A stretch of DNA of 64,000 bases from Streptomyces halobius (GTDB lineage Bacteria; Actinomycetota; Actinomycetes; Streptomycetales; Streptomycetaceae), in NCBI RefSeq assembly GCF_023277745.1, contig NZ_CP086322.1, forward strand, positions 7,006,001 to 7,070,000. Direction: 5' to 3'. Shown here piece by piece: positions 35,928 through 46,964 of the stretch; position 1 is the stretch's first letter; every line of letters starts with the position of its first letter. Made by a program: the position numbers and the translations under genes. The notes under the pieces were generated by a model. It was not told where the DNA came from and did no database searches. It worked only from the letters and a program-made list of their open reading frames with translations.

Positions 35928-37382
35928 ATGACCGAACGACCCCCGCAACACACGCCGAACCGCCAACTCGCCGCGCTGATCGCCGAGGCGGGATTCTCCA
36001 ATGCCGGGCTGGCCAGACGGGTCGATCAGCTCGGTATCGAGCACGGCCTCGACCTGCGCTACGACAAGACCTCGGTGACCCGCTGGCTGCGCGGCCAGCA
36101 GCCCAGAGGCACCACCCCGGCCCTGATCGCCGAGGTGTTCACCCGCCGGCTGGGGCGTCGGCTGTCCGCCCAGGACCTCGGCCTGGACGCCTGTGCGCCG
36201 GTGTACGCCGGGCTGGAGTTCGCCGCGACCCCCACCGAGGCCGTGGACATCGTCAGCGGCCTGTGGCGCAAGGACTCCGGCAGCCATGCCGAGCTCCGGA
36301 AGATCGCCTTCACCCCGGCCGGGCTGGTGGTGCCGAGCCGCGACTGGCTGATCGGCCGCGCCGACGACCGGGTCGCCCGCGGCGACCCCGGCGCCGACGG
36401 CTCCGGCCGGGTACCCGCCCAGGGCCGTATCTCGGTGCCGCGGCAGCGCCAGACCGACCGCGTCGACCGCGTCCAGGGCGGCCGGGTCACCTCCGGCGAC
36501 ATCGCGGCGCTGCGCTCGGTCGGGGAGCTGTTCCGGGCGCTGGACCACGCCTACGGCGGTGGCCACGCCCGGCAGGCCCTGGTGCGCTATCTGGAGCACG
36601 AGTGCGAGCCGATGCTGCGCGGCAGCTACGGCGAGGCGACCGGCCGCCGGCTGTTCGCGGCCGCCGCCGATCTGACCCGGCTGGCCGGCTGGACCTCGTA
36701 CGACATCGCCGCGCACGGCCTGGCGCAGCGGTACTTCGTGCAGGCGCTGCGGCTGGCCCAGGCGGCCGGCGACCGGCCGTACGGCGCCTACGTCCTGGTG
36801 ACGATGAGCCGGCAGGCCGTCTATCTGGGGCACGGCAGGGAGGCGGTCCAGCTGGCGCGGGTCGCGCAGCAGGGCATCGGCGGCAGCGCGCCGCCCGTGG
36901 TCCAGGCGCTGCTGCACTGCGCGGAGGCGCGCGGGCATGGCCTGCTCGGCGAGGTCCGGGCGTGCACGGCCGCCCTGGCGCGCGCCGAGCGGGCACTGGA
37001 GACCGCCCGGCCCGGTGACGAAACCCCTTACTGGGCGCGGTTCTTCGACGAGGCGCAGCTCGCCGACGAGCTGGCGCACTGCCATCGCGACCTCCAGCAG
37101 TACCGTGCGGCCTCCCAGCACGCGGAACGCTCGCTGCAGCTGCGGGCCGCCGGCTTCGCCCGCAGCCGGCTGTTCTGCCGGGTGGTGCTGGCCACCGCCC
37201 GGCTGGGCCTGGGCGAGCTGGAGCAAGCCTGCACGCTGGGCGCCGAGGCGGCGCTCCAGGCGTCCGAGATGCGATCCGCACGGGCCCACGAATACGTCCG
37301 GGACTTTGAACGCCGTCTGGAGCCTTACCGGGACGCGGCGGCCGTGCGGGGCTACCGGGACCGGGTGGCCGCGCTGGGGTAG
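35928..37382 (+). CDS. NsdA-type regulator (HTH plus TPR-like repeats)
   Basis: The 484-residue protein has an N-terminal HTH ([38 protein letters not shown]) and a C-terminal helical TPR-like domain from about residue 190. It resembles NsdA-family proteins that influence antibiotic production and development in Streptomyces. The linker around residues 120-185 is Arg/Asp-rich. The ATG at 35928 has GGAG some distance upstream. It is divergent from lipB. Its similarity to the island regulator at 24617 is notable. Confidence 0.85.
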   Translation: MTERPPQHTPNRQLAALIAEAGFSNAGLARRVDQLGIEHGLDLRYDKTSVTRWLRGQQPRGTTPALIAEVFTRRLGRRLSAQDLGLDACAPVYAGLEFAATPTEAVDIVSGLWRKDSGSHAELRKIAFTPAGLVVPSRDWLIGRADDRVARGDPGADGSGRVPAQGRISVPRQRQTDRVDRVQGGRVTSGDIAALRSVGELFRALDHAYGGGHARQALVRYLEHECEPMLRGSYGEATGRRLFAAAADLTRLAGWTSYDIAAHGLAQRYFVQALRLAQAAGDRPYGAYVLVTMSRQAVYLGHGREAVQLARVAQQGIGGSAPPVVQALLHCAEARGHGLLGEVRACTAALARAERALETARPGDETPYWARFFDEAQLADELAHCHRDLQQYRAASQHAERSLQLRAAGFARSRLFCRVVLATARLGLGELEQACTLGAEAALQASEMRSARAHEYVRDFERRLEPYRDAAAVRGYRDRVAALG

Positions 37383-37488
37383 GCGTGTCCGCTCCGTTGC
37401 GGGCGCACCTCGGCGTGTACCGCACCAGACACCGCGAGCCCGCTCTCCGGGCGACGACGGGACGTCGCGGGCACGTCCTGCGGGCCCG

Positions 37489-38817
37489 TCAGGCCGCCGT
37501 GCGCAGGGTGTTCGGCTCGGCGCGGTCCGGCAGGCCGAAGTCCTGGAGCAGGGCGCGGGCGGCCCGGCGGCCCGAGTGCAGCGCGCCCTGGAGCGTGCTG
37601 AGGTCACGGTGATCGCCGCACACATAGAGCCCCGCCAGCACCCGCACCGGGCGCTCCGGGTCGTGCGGCGCCGGCATCGCGGGCACCGAGTACGGGTCGT
37701 GATGGGAGGTCAGCAGCCGCCAGTCCTCGGTCGCTGCGCCGTAGATCCGCTCCAGCTGGGGCCGGACCGTCTTGTCGAGGACGGACACCGGCAGCGCCGC
37801 CGCCGCGCCGAGCACGGTCGTGGTGATCAGCGACTGGCCCGGCGGCGTACGGGACGGGTCGATCGCGCCCGCCACGTACGTATAGGCGACCGGGCCGTCC
37901 GCCGGCAGGATCAGCGCCGTGTGGCGGGACGGCGCGCTCCGGCCGCGGCCCGAGCCCGCGGTGTGGTGCAGCACGGTCACCGGATGGAAGGCGGGCACCC
38001 GCAGTCCCGGGAGCAGCTCGGCGGCGTCCCGGGCGCCGGTCGCCACCAGCACCGCGCGGCACGGGATACGGCCGTGTTCGACGGTGCAAACGCCCGTGGT
38101 GGACACGGAGGTGGCGTGCACGGACGTACGGACCGTGCCGGGCGGCAGCTCGGCGGCGAGCAGCTCGGGGACGGCCGAGGCGCCGCCGGCCGGCAGACAC
38201 AGCCGCCCGTCCGCGAAGGCACGCAGGGCCTGTGCGGCGCCCCGGCTGGAGCCGCGCAGCCGCGGATCGCACAGCAGCGCGCCGAGCAGCGGCCGCAGAA
38301 ACGCGTCGTGGGCGCGCGGCGGGAAGGCGGGGCGGTGCGCCAGGGCGTCGCCCACCGGGCGGTCGGCGGGAGTCGACGGGGCGGCACGGTCGCCGTTGCG
38401 GTCGGTACGACGGTCGCCGCGCCCCTCCGGACGCCGGTCCGTCCACCGGTCGGAACGGCGTTCGGCGCGTACAAGGGCGCGCGCCGCGGAGAGTGCGCCC
38501 CTTGTGCTCCGGGCCCCGCTGATGCGCTGCGCCCGTTGGCCGTTGTGGAGCATCAGACCCGGCGCGAACGGGCGCAGGGCCAGCCCGCCGAGGCCGGGAG
38601 TGCGGCGGAGTTCGGCGGGGGAGAGGACCAGCGGCCGGCCGCCGCGGTCCAGCCGGAAGCCGTCGATCTCGTCGGTGGCGGCCCGGCCCCCGATATGCGG
38701 CGCGGCCTCCAGGACGGTGACCGACACTCCCGCGCCGGTCAGATGGCGGGCGGCGGCGAGGCCGGCCACGCCGGCCCCGACAATGACGACGTCCACGGTC
38801 GATGCGGTGCGCAGCAC
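37489..38817 (-). CDS. FAD-dependent amine oxidase/phytoene-desaturase-like oxidoreductase
   Basis: The 442-residue protein begins with a dinucleotide-binding motif [25 protein letters not shown] for FAD, and ends with [20 protein letters not shown], the typical FAD-binding C-terminal motif of this superfamily. Residues about 110-150 are a low-complexity Arg/Asp insertion ([20 protein letters not shown]). The start is GTG 38817 with GGGAGG five bases upstream. Substrate unknown; a prenyl- or amine-type molecule is likely by family. Longer frames covering this and the next gene are artefacts. Confidence 0.88.
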   Translation of the reverse strand: MLRTASTVDVVIVGAGVAGLAAARHLTGAGVSVTVLEAAPHIGGRAATDEIDGFRLDRGGRPLVLSPAELRRTPGLGGLALRPFAPGLMLHNGQRAQRISGARSTRGALSAARALVRAERRSDRWTDRRPEGRGDRRTDRNGDRAAPSTPADRPVGDALAHRPAFPPRAHDAFLRPLLGALLCDPRLRGSSRGAAQALRAFADGRLCLPAGGASAVPELLAAELPPGTVRTSVHATSVSTTGVCTVEHGRIPCRAVLVATGARDAAELLPGLRVPAFHPVTVLHHTAGSGRGRSAPSRHTALILPADGPVAYTYVAGAIDPSRTPPGQSLITTTVLGAAAALPVSVLDKTVRPQLERIYGAATEDWRLLTSHHDPYSVPAMPAPHDPERPVRVLAGLYVCGDHRDLSTLQGALHSGRRAARALLQDFGLPDRAEPNTLRTAA

Positions 38818-39099
38818 AAGCCCCTCCCGAGGTCTGTCCCAGCGGCGGCGCACCGGTCTGCTGCCCGTGCGGTACCGAGGGATGCGGAGATGTGTGTGCG
38901 AGGACGTTAGGGAGACGGGTGGCGCGACGGACAGGGGCGCCCGGGGGCGCGTCGGAGCGCCACGGTTTATGGTGCCCGGTGTCCGGCCGTACCTCACCGG
39001 TTGTTTCACGCCGCGATTGCGGGCGCCGTCGCCGGGGGGCGCCGTGTGGTGGCCATGTGGTGGCGGTTACGCCCCCGGCTGCGCGGCCCTGCCGCCGTC

Positions 39100-39999
39100 C
39101 TACGGAGCGGTCCGCAACGCCGCCCGTACGGCGTCGGTGATACGGGGGTGGGCGAACACGAAGCCCGAGTCCAGCAGCCGCTGCGGAATGACCCGCTGGC
39201 TGCCCACGACGTCGTCGGCGAACTCGCCGAGGGCCAGGCGCAGCACCGGTTCGGGCACCGGGAAGAGCGTGGGGCGGTGCAGGAGGCGGCCCATCACCGC
39301 CGTCACCTCGCGGTTGGTGACCGGTTCCGGGGCGGTGAGGTTGACCGGGCCGGTCAGGGTGTCGGTGGCGATCAGATGGCGGAGCGCCGCGACCTCGTCG
39401 TGGAGGGAGATGAAGCTCCAGTACTGGCGGCCGTTGCCGAGACGGCCGCCGAGGCCCAGGCGGAAGACCGGGAAGAGCCGGCCCCAGGCGCCGCCCGAGC
39501 GGGCCACGACCAGCCCGGTGCGGGCGAACACGGTACGGATGCCCGCCTCCTGGGCCGGCCGCGCGGCGTTCTCCCAGTCGACGCAGACCTTCGCCAGAAA
39601 CCCCGTACCGGCCGGTCCGCTCTCGTCCGTCAGCCGGTCGCCCGTGTCGCCGTAGTAGCCGATCGCGCTGCCGCAGACGAAGACCCGCGGCGGGGCGTCC
39701 ATCGAGGCGAGCGCGGTGGCGATGGCCTCGGTGCCGCGCACCCGGCTGTCGCGGATCTCGCGCTTGTAGGCCGCGGTCCAGCGGCGGTCGCCGACTCCGG
39801 CGGCGGCGAGATGGACGAGCGCGTCGCAGCCGGCCAGACCGGCCGTGTCGACCTCCTGGCTCCGGGGATCCCAGCGCACTTCGTCCGCGGCCCCGGGCGG
39901 GCGCCGGACGAGCCGGACGACGTCCTCGCCGTCCGCCCGCAACGACCGTACGAGCTCCGTGCCGATGAGACCGGTCGAGCCGGTGATCGCAATCCGCAT
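39100..39999 (-). CDS. TIGR01777-family NAD-dependent epimerase/SDR protein
   Basis: The 299-residue protein has MRIAITGSTGLIGTELV (Rossmann motif), LVHLAAAGV, the GSAIGYYGDTGD block and the C-terminal domain PVPEPVLRLALGEFADDVV with SQRVIPQRLLDSGF, all diagnostic of TIGR01777 (YfcH/SulA-like) proteins. These extended SDR proteins have unclear substrates. The ATG at 39999 matches the family start. It is followed, in the same direction, by the oxidoreductase gene. Confidence 0.92.
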   Translation of the reverse strand: MRIAITGSTGLIGTELVRSLRADGEDVVRLVRRPPGAADEVRWDPRSQEVDTAGLAGCDALVHLAAAGVGDRRWTAAYKREIRDSRVRGTEAIATALASMDAPPRVFVCGSAIGYYGDTGDRLTDESGPAGTGFLAKVCVDWENAARPAQEAGIRTVFARTGLVVARSGGAWGRLFPVFRLGLGGRLGNGRQYWSFISLHDEVAALRHLIATDTLTGPVNLTAPEPVTNREVTAVMGRLLHRPTLFPVPEPVLRLALGEFADDVVGSQRVIPQRLLDSGFVFAHPRITDAVRAALRTAP

Positions 40000-40092
40000 G
40001 GGGACATACTGCCCGCTGAGCGGGAGTGCGGGCGGTATCCGGGGGTGCGGGTGTGGGTGCGGCGTGCGGGGCAGTCCCCCGTGGTCCCACAC

Positions 40093-40611
40093 TTATGGCC
40101 GGAAACGGTCCCACAGTCGGGGAAACCGTTCCGCCAGAGCGCCCTCGTCCTCGAAGTCGATGACGGTGCCGAGGGGTTCGCTGGGCTGTGGCGGCAGGCC
40201 GAGGTCCGGCATCACGGACCCGGTCAGCTGCTCGTACGCCTCGTCGGCGGCATAGCCCAGGTCTTCCGCGTCGCCGTCCGTCTCCTCGTCGAAGTCGTCC
40301 AGGAGGCCGGCCAGGTCGTCCGCGTCGTGCAGCGCGCCCTCGAAGAGCTCCCGGCCCTGGCCGATCAGCCAGCAGCGGAAGTAGTCGAACGCGTCGTCGC
40401 TCGCGCCGTCGAGCAGGATGGCGGCCGCGGCCCACAGGTCCCAGGTGTAGGCGCGGTTGTAGCGCGATTCGAAGTGCCGGGCGAAGTCCACGACGGAGTC
40501 CGGGTCCAGCCGCAGCAGCCGCTCCACCAGCACATCGGCCTGCTCCTCGGCGTCGCCGTCGGCGGTCTCGCGGGAGCCGTCGATCAGCGCCCAGAACTCC
40601 GTCTCGTCCAT
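40093..40611 (-). CDS. DUF4240 domain protein
   Basis: The 172-residue acidic protein starts MDETEFWALIDGSRE, the recognisable opening of DUF4240. It continues with YNRAYTWDLWAAAAILLDG and DDAFDYFRCWLIGQG. It is cytosolic, and DUF4240 has no assigned biochemical function. The ATG at 40611 is the family start; longer upstream frames are not coding. Confidence 0.9.
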   Translation of the reverse strand: MDETEFWALIDGSRETADGDAEEQADVLVERLLRLDPDSVVDFARHFESRYNRAYTWDLWAAAAILLDGASDDAFDYFRCWLIGQGRELFEGALHDADDLAGLLDDFDEETDGDAEDLGYAADEAYEQLTGSVMPDLGLPPQPSEPLGTVIDFEDEGALAERFPRLWDRFRP

Positions 40612-40804
40612 CACCGCTCCAGAATCGGCCCTGCCGCCGCGTCCCGCACGCGGAGTACCCCAGATGCGACGCGGTCGTCGTCCCGACCGCCGGTCCGTGG
40701 GGCGGGCGCCCCGTGTTCCGGCCGGGTGACCGCCCCCGGAATCATTCGTTGGAAGGCGTGCAAACACGGCAGAACCCCCACTTTGTGAAGGGCTGTTTCA
40801 GGCC

Positions 40805-42700
40805 ATGTCCATGGACGAACGCACCCGCGCCGATGTCGAACGGGCAGAGGCAGCCCTCGTCGAGCACTATCCACGGCTGGTCCGCCTCGCCTATCTCGTC
40901 CTGCCCCCCTCGATGGGCCGGCACCGCCGGGTCCTCCTCGCGCACGGCCTGGTCCAGCGGGCGCTGCCGCGGGCCCGGCCGCGCCGACGCATCCGCAGGC
41001 TGCCGGCCCAACGCGGCCCGATGGGCGAGCGCGGCTACGGCCTCGTACGGCTGCGCACCCTGCGGTCGGCACTCGCGTACGAGGGACGGCCGCAGGGGCC
41101 CGCCGTACTGTGGCCCGCCGTGCCAGTCGTCTGGGGGCTGCGGCTCTTCCCCCGGGCCGGCGGCGCCGATGAACTCGCCCTGGACCAGGCGCTGTCCGCC
41201 GTCCCGGCCGCGGTGCGGGCCGCCGTCGGGCTGTGGCACCTGGAGGGGCTGGACCGGGACGCGGCCCGCGGTGTGCTGGCGGCGGCCGGTGTCGCTGACC
41301 CGGACGCGGCGCAGCGGACGGCCGGGCAGCTGGACCGGGTGGCCACGGCGGGCGCCGCGGCGCTGCTGAACTCGGGGGAGTTCGACCCGTGCACGGTGCA
41401 GATCCGGCCGACGGACCTGCTGCGCCGACGGCACCGGGTGCGGGCGGCGGTCGCGGTGACCGCCGTACTGACGGCCGGTGCGCTGCTGGCCGGAGTGGCG
41501 GGCGGCGCCCCGGACCCGTCGGCCGGCGAGTCGCGGCTGGCCACCGCCGCGCAACAGGCCCTGGACCCGGCCCGGCTGCTGCGCACCCCCAACGAGGGGT
41601 GGGCCGGCACCGCACGCGTCGACTTCACCGCCTGGCCCGCCCGCGGCCGGGAGACCGGGGACCAGAAGCTGCTGGCGCGGGCGCTGCGGGTCTGGGCGGC
41701 GCCGCCCGAGGACGCGCGGATCGTCACATCCGCCGGAACGTCCACCCGGCCGCCGGACCGCCCGCCCCGGCTGCTGTACGCGGGCCTGATCGACAACGTC
41801 ATGGTGGTGGTCTTCCACGACGGCGGCGGTGGGCGGCTGGTGCGCTACGCGGAGCCCGCGGAGGCCACGCCGACGCTGCACTTCGCGCGGGTCGACCACG
41901 CGGATATGACGACCGGCGGCGCGCTGGTGATCGGGCGCGGCGCCGGCTGGATGCGCTACCTGGTCGCGCCATGGGTCGCCGACGCCGCGACCCGGGATCT
42001 GCTCGCGCCCGACACCCCGGCGCGCCCGCTGCGGCTCGCTCCGGACGGGGTCACCAACCGGGTGCCGACCCCGCCCGAGGCGGGCGCCGCCTGCGGGAGC
42101 TGGCCGGTGGTCCAGTTCCAGGCCTCGGAGCGGATCACAGCGGGCGAAACCTTCCTGGTGACCGACCTCGGCGATCTCGCGCCGGTCCGGCTCACCTCGT
42201 CGGGCGGTGTGGCCGGTGCCCCGGCGCTGCGGAGTTGGGCCCGTACGGCCTGCTCGTTGCGCGCGCTACGCGGGGCGGGCGTACGGTCCGTCAACAACTG
42301 GGGGTTCGCGCGGCAGAGCCTGCCGGAGGACGGCGGCAGCGCGGACTGGGTCTGTACCCGCGCCGACACCTGGAGAGGCCCCGGCCATGTCACGGTGCGG
42401 CTCCAGGCGCCCGCCGCCGGACCGGCCGCCCCTGGCCTCGTCGCCGGACGTGCCACGGACACCGCGGCCTGCAGCCGCTTCGGCCGTCCGGTCGTCGGCG
42501 ACGTCCACTGGCAGGCGAAGTCCGGGAAGTGGTACCTGCTCGCGGCGGGCAGCCCGGAGGTCGCCGGCATCGACGCCACCGGCGGGGTGCGGGCCACCAC
42601 CGACGGGGGCACGCTGGCCGTGCCCGCGGCGCAGCACGCCCAGGCCGAGGTCACGGGGCGGCTGCGGACGGGGACGAGGGTGCGGGCTGTGGGGTCTTGA
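40805..42700 (+). CDS. Membrane-anchored protein with sigma-factor-like N-terminus
   Basis: The 631-residue protein has an N-terminal cytosolic part (about 1-190). HYPRLVRLAYLVLPP resembles sigma region 2, and a later stretch, LSAVPAAVRAAVGLWHLEGLDRDAAR, resembles region 4. A single transmembrane helix (about 212-233) and a large extracytoplasmic C-terminal domain follow; the latter has paired Cys (GAACGSWP, TACSLRALR, WVCTR, TAACSRFGR). No sigma 2.4 motif is clear, so promoter binding is unproven. ATG 40805 and ATG 40811 are both possible. It may be a sensor-type membrane regulator. Confidence 0.7.
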   Translation: MSMDERTRADVERAEAALVEHYPRLVRLAYLVLPPSMGRHRRVLLAHGLVQRALPRARPRRRIRRLPAQRGPMGERGYGLVRLRTLRSALAYEGRPQGPAVLWPAVPVVWGLRLFPRAGGADELALDQALSAVPAAVRAAVGLWHLEGLDRDAARGVLAAAGVADPDAAQRTAGQLDRVATAGAAALLNSGEFDPCTVQIRPTDLLRRRHRVRAAVAVTAVLTAGALLAGVAGGAPDPSAGESRLATAAQQALDPARLLRTPNEGWAGTARVDFTAWPARGRETGDQKLLARALRVWAAPPEDARIVTSAGTSTRPPDRPPRLLYAGLIDNVMVVVFHDGGGGRLVRYAEPAEATPTLHFARVDHADMTTGGALVIGRGAGWMRYLVAPWVADAATRDLLAPDTPARPLRLAPDGVTNRVPTPPEAGAACGSWPVVQFQASERITAGETFLVTDLGDLAPVRLTSSGGVAGAPALRSWARTACSLRALRGAGVRSVNNWGFARQSLPEDGGSADWVCTRADTWRGPGHVTVRLQAPAAGPAAPGLVAGRATDTAACSRFGRPVVGDVHWQAKSGKWYLLAAGSPEVAGIDATGGVRATTDGGTLAVPAAQHAQAEVTGRLRTGTRVRAVGS

Positions 42701-42817
42701 GGGGTGGAGTTGGGGGTGGGTGTGGTTTACGGGGCTTCGCCTCCGAAAACAGTGGTGTGCAAGGTGACTTGAGGCGTTTTGGAGCGGATGTCACACCGCC
42801 CGGTTAGGGTCGTGTTC

Positions 42818-42985
42818 ATGCAGCTCGGGTATCAGTTCAGGCTGTACCCGAGCGCCCCGCAGAAGCAGCGGCTTGCCAGGGAGTTCGGGTGCGGTGCTCT
42901 GGCCGGGCCGGAAGACGCCGCTTGACAACGGCGGCCAGGCGGGAATCTCCACCCTCCGGGGTTGGAGAGCGGCAATTCGAGGATG
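42818..42985 (+). mobile_element. IS200/IS605-type remnant: TnpB stub plus right-end hairpin
   Basis: The reading MQLGYQFRLYPSAPQKQRLA at 42818 is the standard N-terminus of TnpB/OrfB proteins. It goes out of register after AREFGCG and stops at 42923-42925, so almost the entire nuclease is deleted. The DNA then resumes with a hairpin, CTCCACCC/GGGTTGGAG (42947-42967), that resembles the element's right end, the segment that in intact elements forms the 3' end of the guide (omega) RNA. The element is non-functional. Confidence 0.7.
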
Positions 42986-43039
42986 TGGTCTTCGGAGGGC
43001 GGGAAGCGAGCGCGGCGGACTACCGGTACCCGGCTCCCG

Positions 43040-44077
43040 TCAGGGCGCGTCGTCGTCATCGGCGTAGAGCGCAGCCGTGCGGCGGGCGGCGGCCGCGAAC
43101 CGCTCGCGCAGCTCGGCGGGCGCCAGCACCTCGCCCTCCGGGCCGAGCGCCAGCAGCTGTGCGTACGCGACCTCGGCTGACTCCACGGCCAGGGTGACGG
43201 TTATTCGGCCGTGGTCATCGGGCGGGCCCGCCTTCGCCACTGCCTCCTGGGCGGCCGCGCGGTCCGTCACGTACGGCAGCTGCCGTACGCCGCGCGCGGA
43301 CAGCCGGACCACGATCTCATCGCGCAGGATCGAGCGCGTGAACTCCTGGGCCCGCTCGGCCCAGAACGCGGGCAGATCGAAGGAGGCGTCGCGGCTGAAG
43401 CGGTCCTGGGCCGGCTCTACGGCGACGAACCGGTCGACCCGGTACACGCGGCAGCCGGCCCGCCGACCGGCCACCGCTCCGTCTGCGGCCGTATCTGCCG
43501 TGTCCGTCGCGTCGGTCGCGCGCGCCGCCAGATACCAGACCCCCGCCTTCAGCACGAGGCCGTACGGCTCCAACTCCCGCTCCACCTCGGTGTCCTTGCG
43601 GCGGTAGCGGGCGGTCAGGCGGCGGTCGTCCCAGACCGCGTCGGCGACGGCGGGCAGCAGGGCGGGGGTCTCGGGCTCCTGATACCAGCCGGGCGCGTCG
43701 AGATGGAAGCGCTGGGCGGCGCCCGCCGCGGCGTCCCGAAGCTCGGGCAGCAGCGCTGCGGACACCTTGAGCCGGGCGGCGGACGCGGCGTCCGCGAGGC
43801 CCATCTCGCGCAGGGCGGCGGGCACTCCGGACAGGAAGAGCGCCTCCGCCTCGCTGCGGCCGAGGCCGGTGAGCCGGGTGCGGTAGCCCCCGATGAGGCG
43901 GTAGCCGCCGGCCCGGCCGCGGTCGGCGTAGACGGGGACGCCGGCCTCTGACAGGGAGAGAACGTCCCGGGCGACCGTGCGCTCCGAGACCTCCAGATCG
44001 CGCGCCAGCTCGGCGGCCGTCATCGACGGTCGCGACTGGAGCAGCAACACCATCTTGATCAGCCGGGCAGCACGCAT
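43040..44077 (-). CDS. WYL-domain transcriptional regulator (YafY type)
   Basis: The 345-residue protein has an N-terminal winged helix (RLIKMVLLLQSRPSMTAAELARDL then SERTVARDVLSLSEAGVPVYAD). A WYL domain with LEPYGLVLKAGVWYLAARA and VYRVDRF, and a C-terminal extension, follow. WYL proteins often sense nucleotides or DNA damage products. Residues near 215-235 contain a Asp/Thr/Ala repeat tract. The ATG at 44077 is the family start. It is preceded on the same strand by the aceE terminator. Confidence 0.92.
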   Translation of the reverse strand: MRAARLIKMVLLLQSRPSMTAAELARDLEVSERTVARDVLSLSEAGVPVYADRGRAGGYRLIGGYRTRLTGLGRSEAEALFLSGVPAALREMGLADAASAARLKVSAALLPELRDAAAGAAQRFHLDAPGWYQEPETPALLPAVADAVWDDRRLTARYRRKDTEVERELEPYGLVLKAGVWYLAARATDATDTADTAADGAVAGRRAGCRVYRVDRFVAVEPAQDRFSRDASFDLPAFWAERAQEFTRSILRDEIVVRLSARGVRQLPYVTDRAAAQEAVAKAGPPDDHGRITVTLAVESAEVAYAQLLALGPEGEVLAPAELRERFAAAARRTAALYADDDDAP

Positions 44078-44134
44078 GAACACATCATGCCGGACCCTAT
44101 GGACAACGCCCGGAAAACCTCTCCCGCCCAAGCA

Positions 44135-44166
44135 CTCCGCCCACCCCCGAAGGGGGGTGGGCGGAG
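44135..44166. terminator. Terminator downstream of aceE
   Basis: CTCCGCCCACCCCC and GGGGGTGGGCGGAG form a 14-base-pair stem with a tiny loop, 17 bases past the aceE stop. Confidence 0.85.
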
Positions 44167-44182
44167 GGGAAAACAAGCCCCC

Positions 44183-46873
44183 TTACAGCCCGTACCGCTC
44201 CCGAGCCTCCTTCACCGTCTCCGGCTTGACCTCGCCCCGTCGGGCGAGCGCAGCCAGGGACTGGACGACCACCGACTGCGCGTCGACGCCGAAGTGGCGG
44301 CGGGCCGCCTCGCGGGTGTCGGAGAGGCCGAAACCGTCTGTCCCGATGGAGACCCAGTCCTGCTCGACCCACGGGGCGATCTGGTCCGGGACCGCCCGCA
44401 TCCAGTCGCTGACCGCGACGACCGGGCCGGGCGCCCCGGCCAGCGCGCGGGTGACGTACGGGATCCGGTCCTCGCCTTCGAGGCGGGCGGCGTCGCATTC
44501 CAGGGCGTCGCGGCGCAGCTCCGTCCAGGACGGTGCCGACCAGACGTCCGCCGCCACGCCCCAGTCGGCGGCCAGCAGCCGCTGCGCCTCCAGGGCCCAG
44601 TGGATGGCCGTACCGGAGGCCAGCAGCTGCATGCGCGGAGCGTCCGCCGTCCCGTCGAGCGCGGCCTCCTCGGTGGCCTCCTTGAAGCGGTACAGACCGC
44701 GCAGGATGCCCTCCTCGACGCCCTCCGGCATGGCCGGCTGGACCTTGGTCTCGTTGTAGACCGTGAGGTAGTAGAAGACGTCCTCGCCGGCGGGGTGCTC
44801 GGGCGTCGCGCCGTACATGCGGCGCAGGCCCTCCTTGACGATCACCGCCACCTCGTAGGCGAAGGCCGGGTCGTACGAGAGTGCCGCGGGGTTGGTCGAC
44901 GCGATCAGGTGCGAGTGGCCGTCGGCGTGCTGCAGGCCCTCACCGGTCATCGTCGTCCGGCCGGCCGTCGCGCCGATGACGAAGCCGCGGCCCAACTGGT
45001 CGGCCAGGGCCCAGAACTGGTCGGCGGTGCGCTGCCAGCCGAACATCGAGTAGAAGATGTAGAACGGGATCATCGGCTCGCCGTGCGTCGCGTACGACGT
45101 CGCCGCGGCGGTGAAGTCGGCGAGCGAACCGGCCTCGGTGATGCCCTCGTTGAGGATCTGGCCGTCCTTGGCTTCCTTGTACCAGAGGAGCTGGTCGCGG
45201 TCGACGGGGTCGTACGTCGCGCCCTTGGGGGAGTACAGGCCGGCCGTCGGGAAGAGCGACTCCATGCCGAAGGTACGGGCCTCGTCGGGCACGATCGGGA
45301 CCCAGCGCCTGCCGGTCTCCTTGTCCCGCATCAGGTCCTTGACGAGGCGGACGAACGCCATCGTCGTGGCGATCTCCTGGCTGCCGGAGCCCTTCTTGAG
45401 GGCGTCGAACGCCTTGTCGGCGGGCAGCGGGAGCGGCTTGGGGACGACCTTGCGGGCCGGGGCCGGGCCGTCGAGGGCGGCGCGCCGACGGCGCAGGTAC
45501 ACCATCTCGGGGGAGTCCTCGGCCGGGCGCCAGTACGGCACCTGGTCGCCCTCCAGCGCGCTGTCCGGGATGGGAAGTTCGAGTGCGTCACGCATGGTGC
45601 GGAACTCCGCCATGGTGAGCTTCTTCATCTGGTGGTTGGCGTTACGGGACTCGAAGCCCGCGCCCAGGGTGTAGCCCTTGACGGTCTGCGCCAGGATGAC
45701 GGTCGGCGCGCCCTTGTGCTCGACGGCCGCCTGGTACGCGGCGTACACCTTGCGCGGCTCATGCCCGGCGCGGGAGGTCTGGAACAGCTCCAGCAGCTCG
45801 GCGTCGGAGAGCCGGTCGGCGATGGCCTGCAGCGACGCGTTCGCGCCGAAGAAGTGGTCGCGGAGGTAGGCGGCGTCGCGGGTGGCGTACGTCTGGAACT
45901 GCGCGTCGGGGGTCTCGCGGAGGCGGCGCAGCAGGGCGCCGTCCGCGTCGAGCGCGAAGACCTCGTCCCAGGCCCGGCCCCAGAGGGCCTTGACGACGTG
46001 CCAGCCGGCGGCGCGGAACTGGGTCTCCAGCTCCTGCACGATCTTGAAGTTGGGGCGGACCGGACCGTCGAGGCGCTGCAGGTTGCAGTTGATCACGAAG
46101 GTGAGGTTGTCCAGCCCTTCGCGGCCCGCGAGCGCGAGGGCGGCGGTGGACTCGGGCTCGTCCATCTCGCCGTCGCCCAGGAACGCCCATACGTGGGAGT
46201 TCGCGGTGTCCTTGATGCCGCGGTGCTCCAGGTAGCGGTTGAAGCGCGCCTGGTAGATCGCGGAGAGCGGGCCCAGGCCCATGGAGACGGTGGGGAACTC
46301 CCACAGCCAGGGGAGGCGGCGCGGGTGCGGGTAGGACGGCAGGCCCTCGCCGTCGGCCTCCCGGCGGAAGCGGTCGAGGTGCTCCTCGGTGAGGCGGCCT
46401 TCGAGGAAGGCGCGGGCGTAGATGCCGGGGGAGGCGTGACCCTGGATGTAGAGCTGGTCGCCGCTGCCCCCACCTTCCTTGCCGCGGAAGAAGTGCTGGA
46501 AGCCGGTCTCGTAGAGCCAGGCCGCGGAGGCGAAGGTGGCGATGTGCCCGCCGAGGCCGAGCTGGGAGCCGCGGGTGACCATCGCGGCGGCGTTCCAGCG
46601 GTTCCAGGCGGTGATCCGGGCCTCCATCGCCTCGTCGCCCGGGAAGTCGGGCTCGGCGGAGGTCGGGATGGTGTTGACGTAGTCCGTCTCCAGCGGCGCG
46701 AGCCCGGGGGCGTCGGTGTGCTCCAGGGCGCGGCGTATCAGATACGCGGCACGGTGCGGGCCGGCGGCCTGGGTGACGGCGTCGAGCGATGCGCGCCACT
46801 CGGCGGTCTCCTCGGGGTCCCGGTCCGGGAGCTGGTCGAGCTGGCTGTATGTGCGGCGCACGGGATCGGGCAT
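44183..46873 (-). CDS. aceE: Pyruvate dehydrogenase E1 component (homodimeric)
   Basis: AceE decarboxylates pyruvate with thiamine diphosphate and reductively acetylates E2 lipoyl groups. The 896 residues match the homodimeric E1 family. Visible motifs are the early [15 protein letters not shown] region, [17 protein letters not shown] with the downstream [16 protein letters not shown] forming the ThDP motif GDGx(n)NN-like, and the catalytic loop around [15 protein letters not shown]. The ATG at 46873 is preceded by GGAAAGGGGCC. A palindrome 92 bases upstream and the adjacent GntR gene suggest control by that regulator. Confidence 0.96.
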   Translation of the reverse strand: MPDPVRRTYSQLDQLPDRDPEETAEWRASLDAVTQAAGPHRAAYLIRRALEHTDAPGLAPLETDYVNTIPTSAEPDFPGDEAMEARITAWNRWNAAAMVTRGSQLGLGGHIATFASAAWLYETGFQHFFRGKEGGGSGDQLYIQGHASPGIYARAFLEGRLTEEHLDRFRREADGEGLPSYPHPRRLPWLWEFPTVSMGLGPLSAIYQARFNRYLEHRGIKDTANSHVWAFLGDGEMDEPESTAALALAGREGLDNLTFVINCNLQRLDGPVRPNFKIVQELETQFRAAGWHVVKALWGRAWDEVFALDADGALLRRLRETPDAQFQTYATRDAAYLRDHFFGANASLQAIADRLSDAELLELFQTSRAGHEPRKVYAAYQAAVEHKGAPTVILAQTVKGYTLGAGFESRNANHQMKKLTMAEFRTMRDALELPIPDSALEGDQVPYWRPAEDSPEMVYLRRRRAALDGPAPARKVVPKPLPLPADKAFDALKKGSGSQEIATTMAFVRLVKDLMRDKETGRRWVPIVPDEARTFGMESLFPTAGLYSPKGATYDPVDRDQLLWYKEAKDGQILNEGITEAGSLADFTAAATSYATHGEPMIPFYIFYSMFGWQRTADQFWALADQLGRGFVIGATAGRTTMTGEGLQHADGHSHLIASTNPAALSYDPAFAYEVAVIVKEGLRRMYGATPEHPAGEDVFYYLTVYNETKVQPAMPEGVEEGILRGLYRFKEATEEAALDGTADAPRMQLLASGTAIHWALEAQRLLAADWGVAADVWSAPSWTELRRDALECDAARLEGEDRIPYVTRALAGAPGPVVAVSDWMRAVPDQIAPWVEQDWVSIGTDGFGLSDTREAARRHFGVDAQSVVVQSLAALARRGEVKPETVKEARERYGL

Positions 46874-46964
46874 GGGTGGCCCCTTTCCGGACGGTTGGTC
46901 GGGGAGTGCGAGTGGGTGCTTGGCAGGCAGGGGTGTCGCGCCCCGACGTACGACGATACGCCTC

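Noticed and set aside
42818..42925. A functional TnpB nuclease
   Set aside because: Only about 25 recognisable residues remain before the frame leaves the family and stops.
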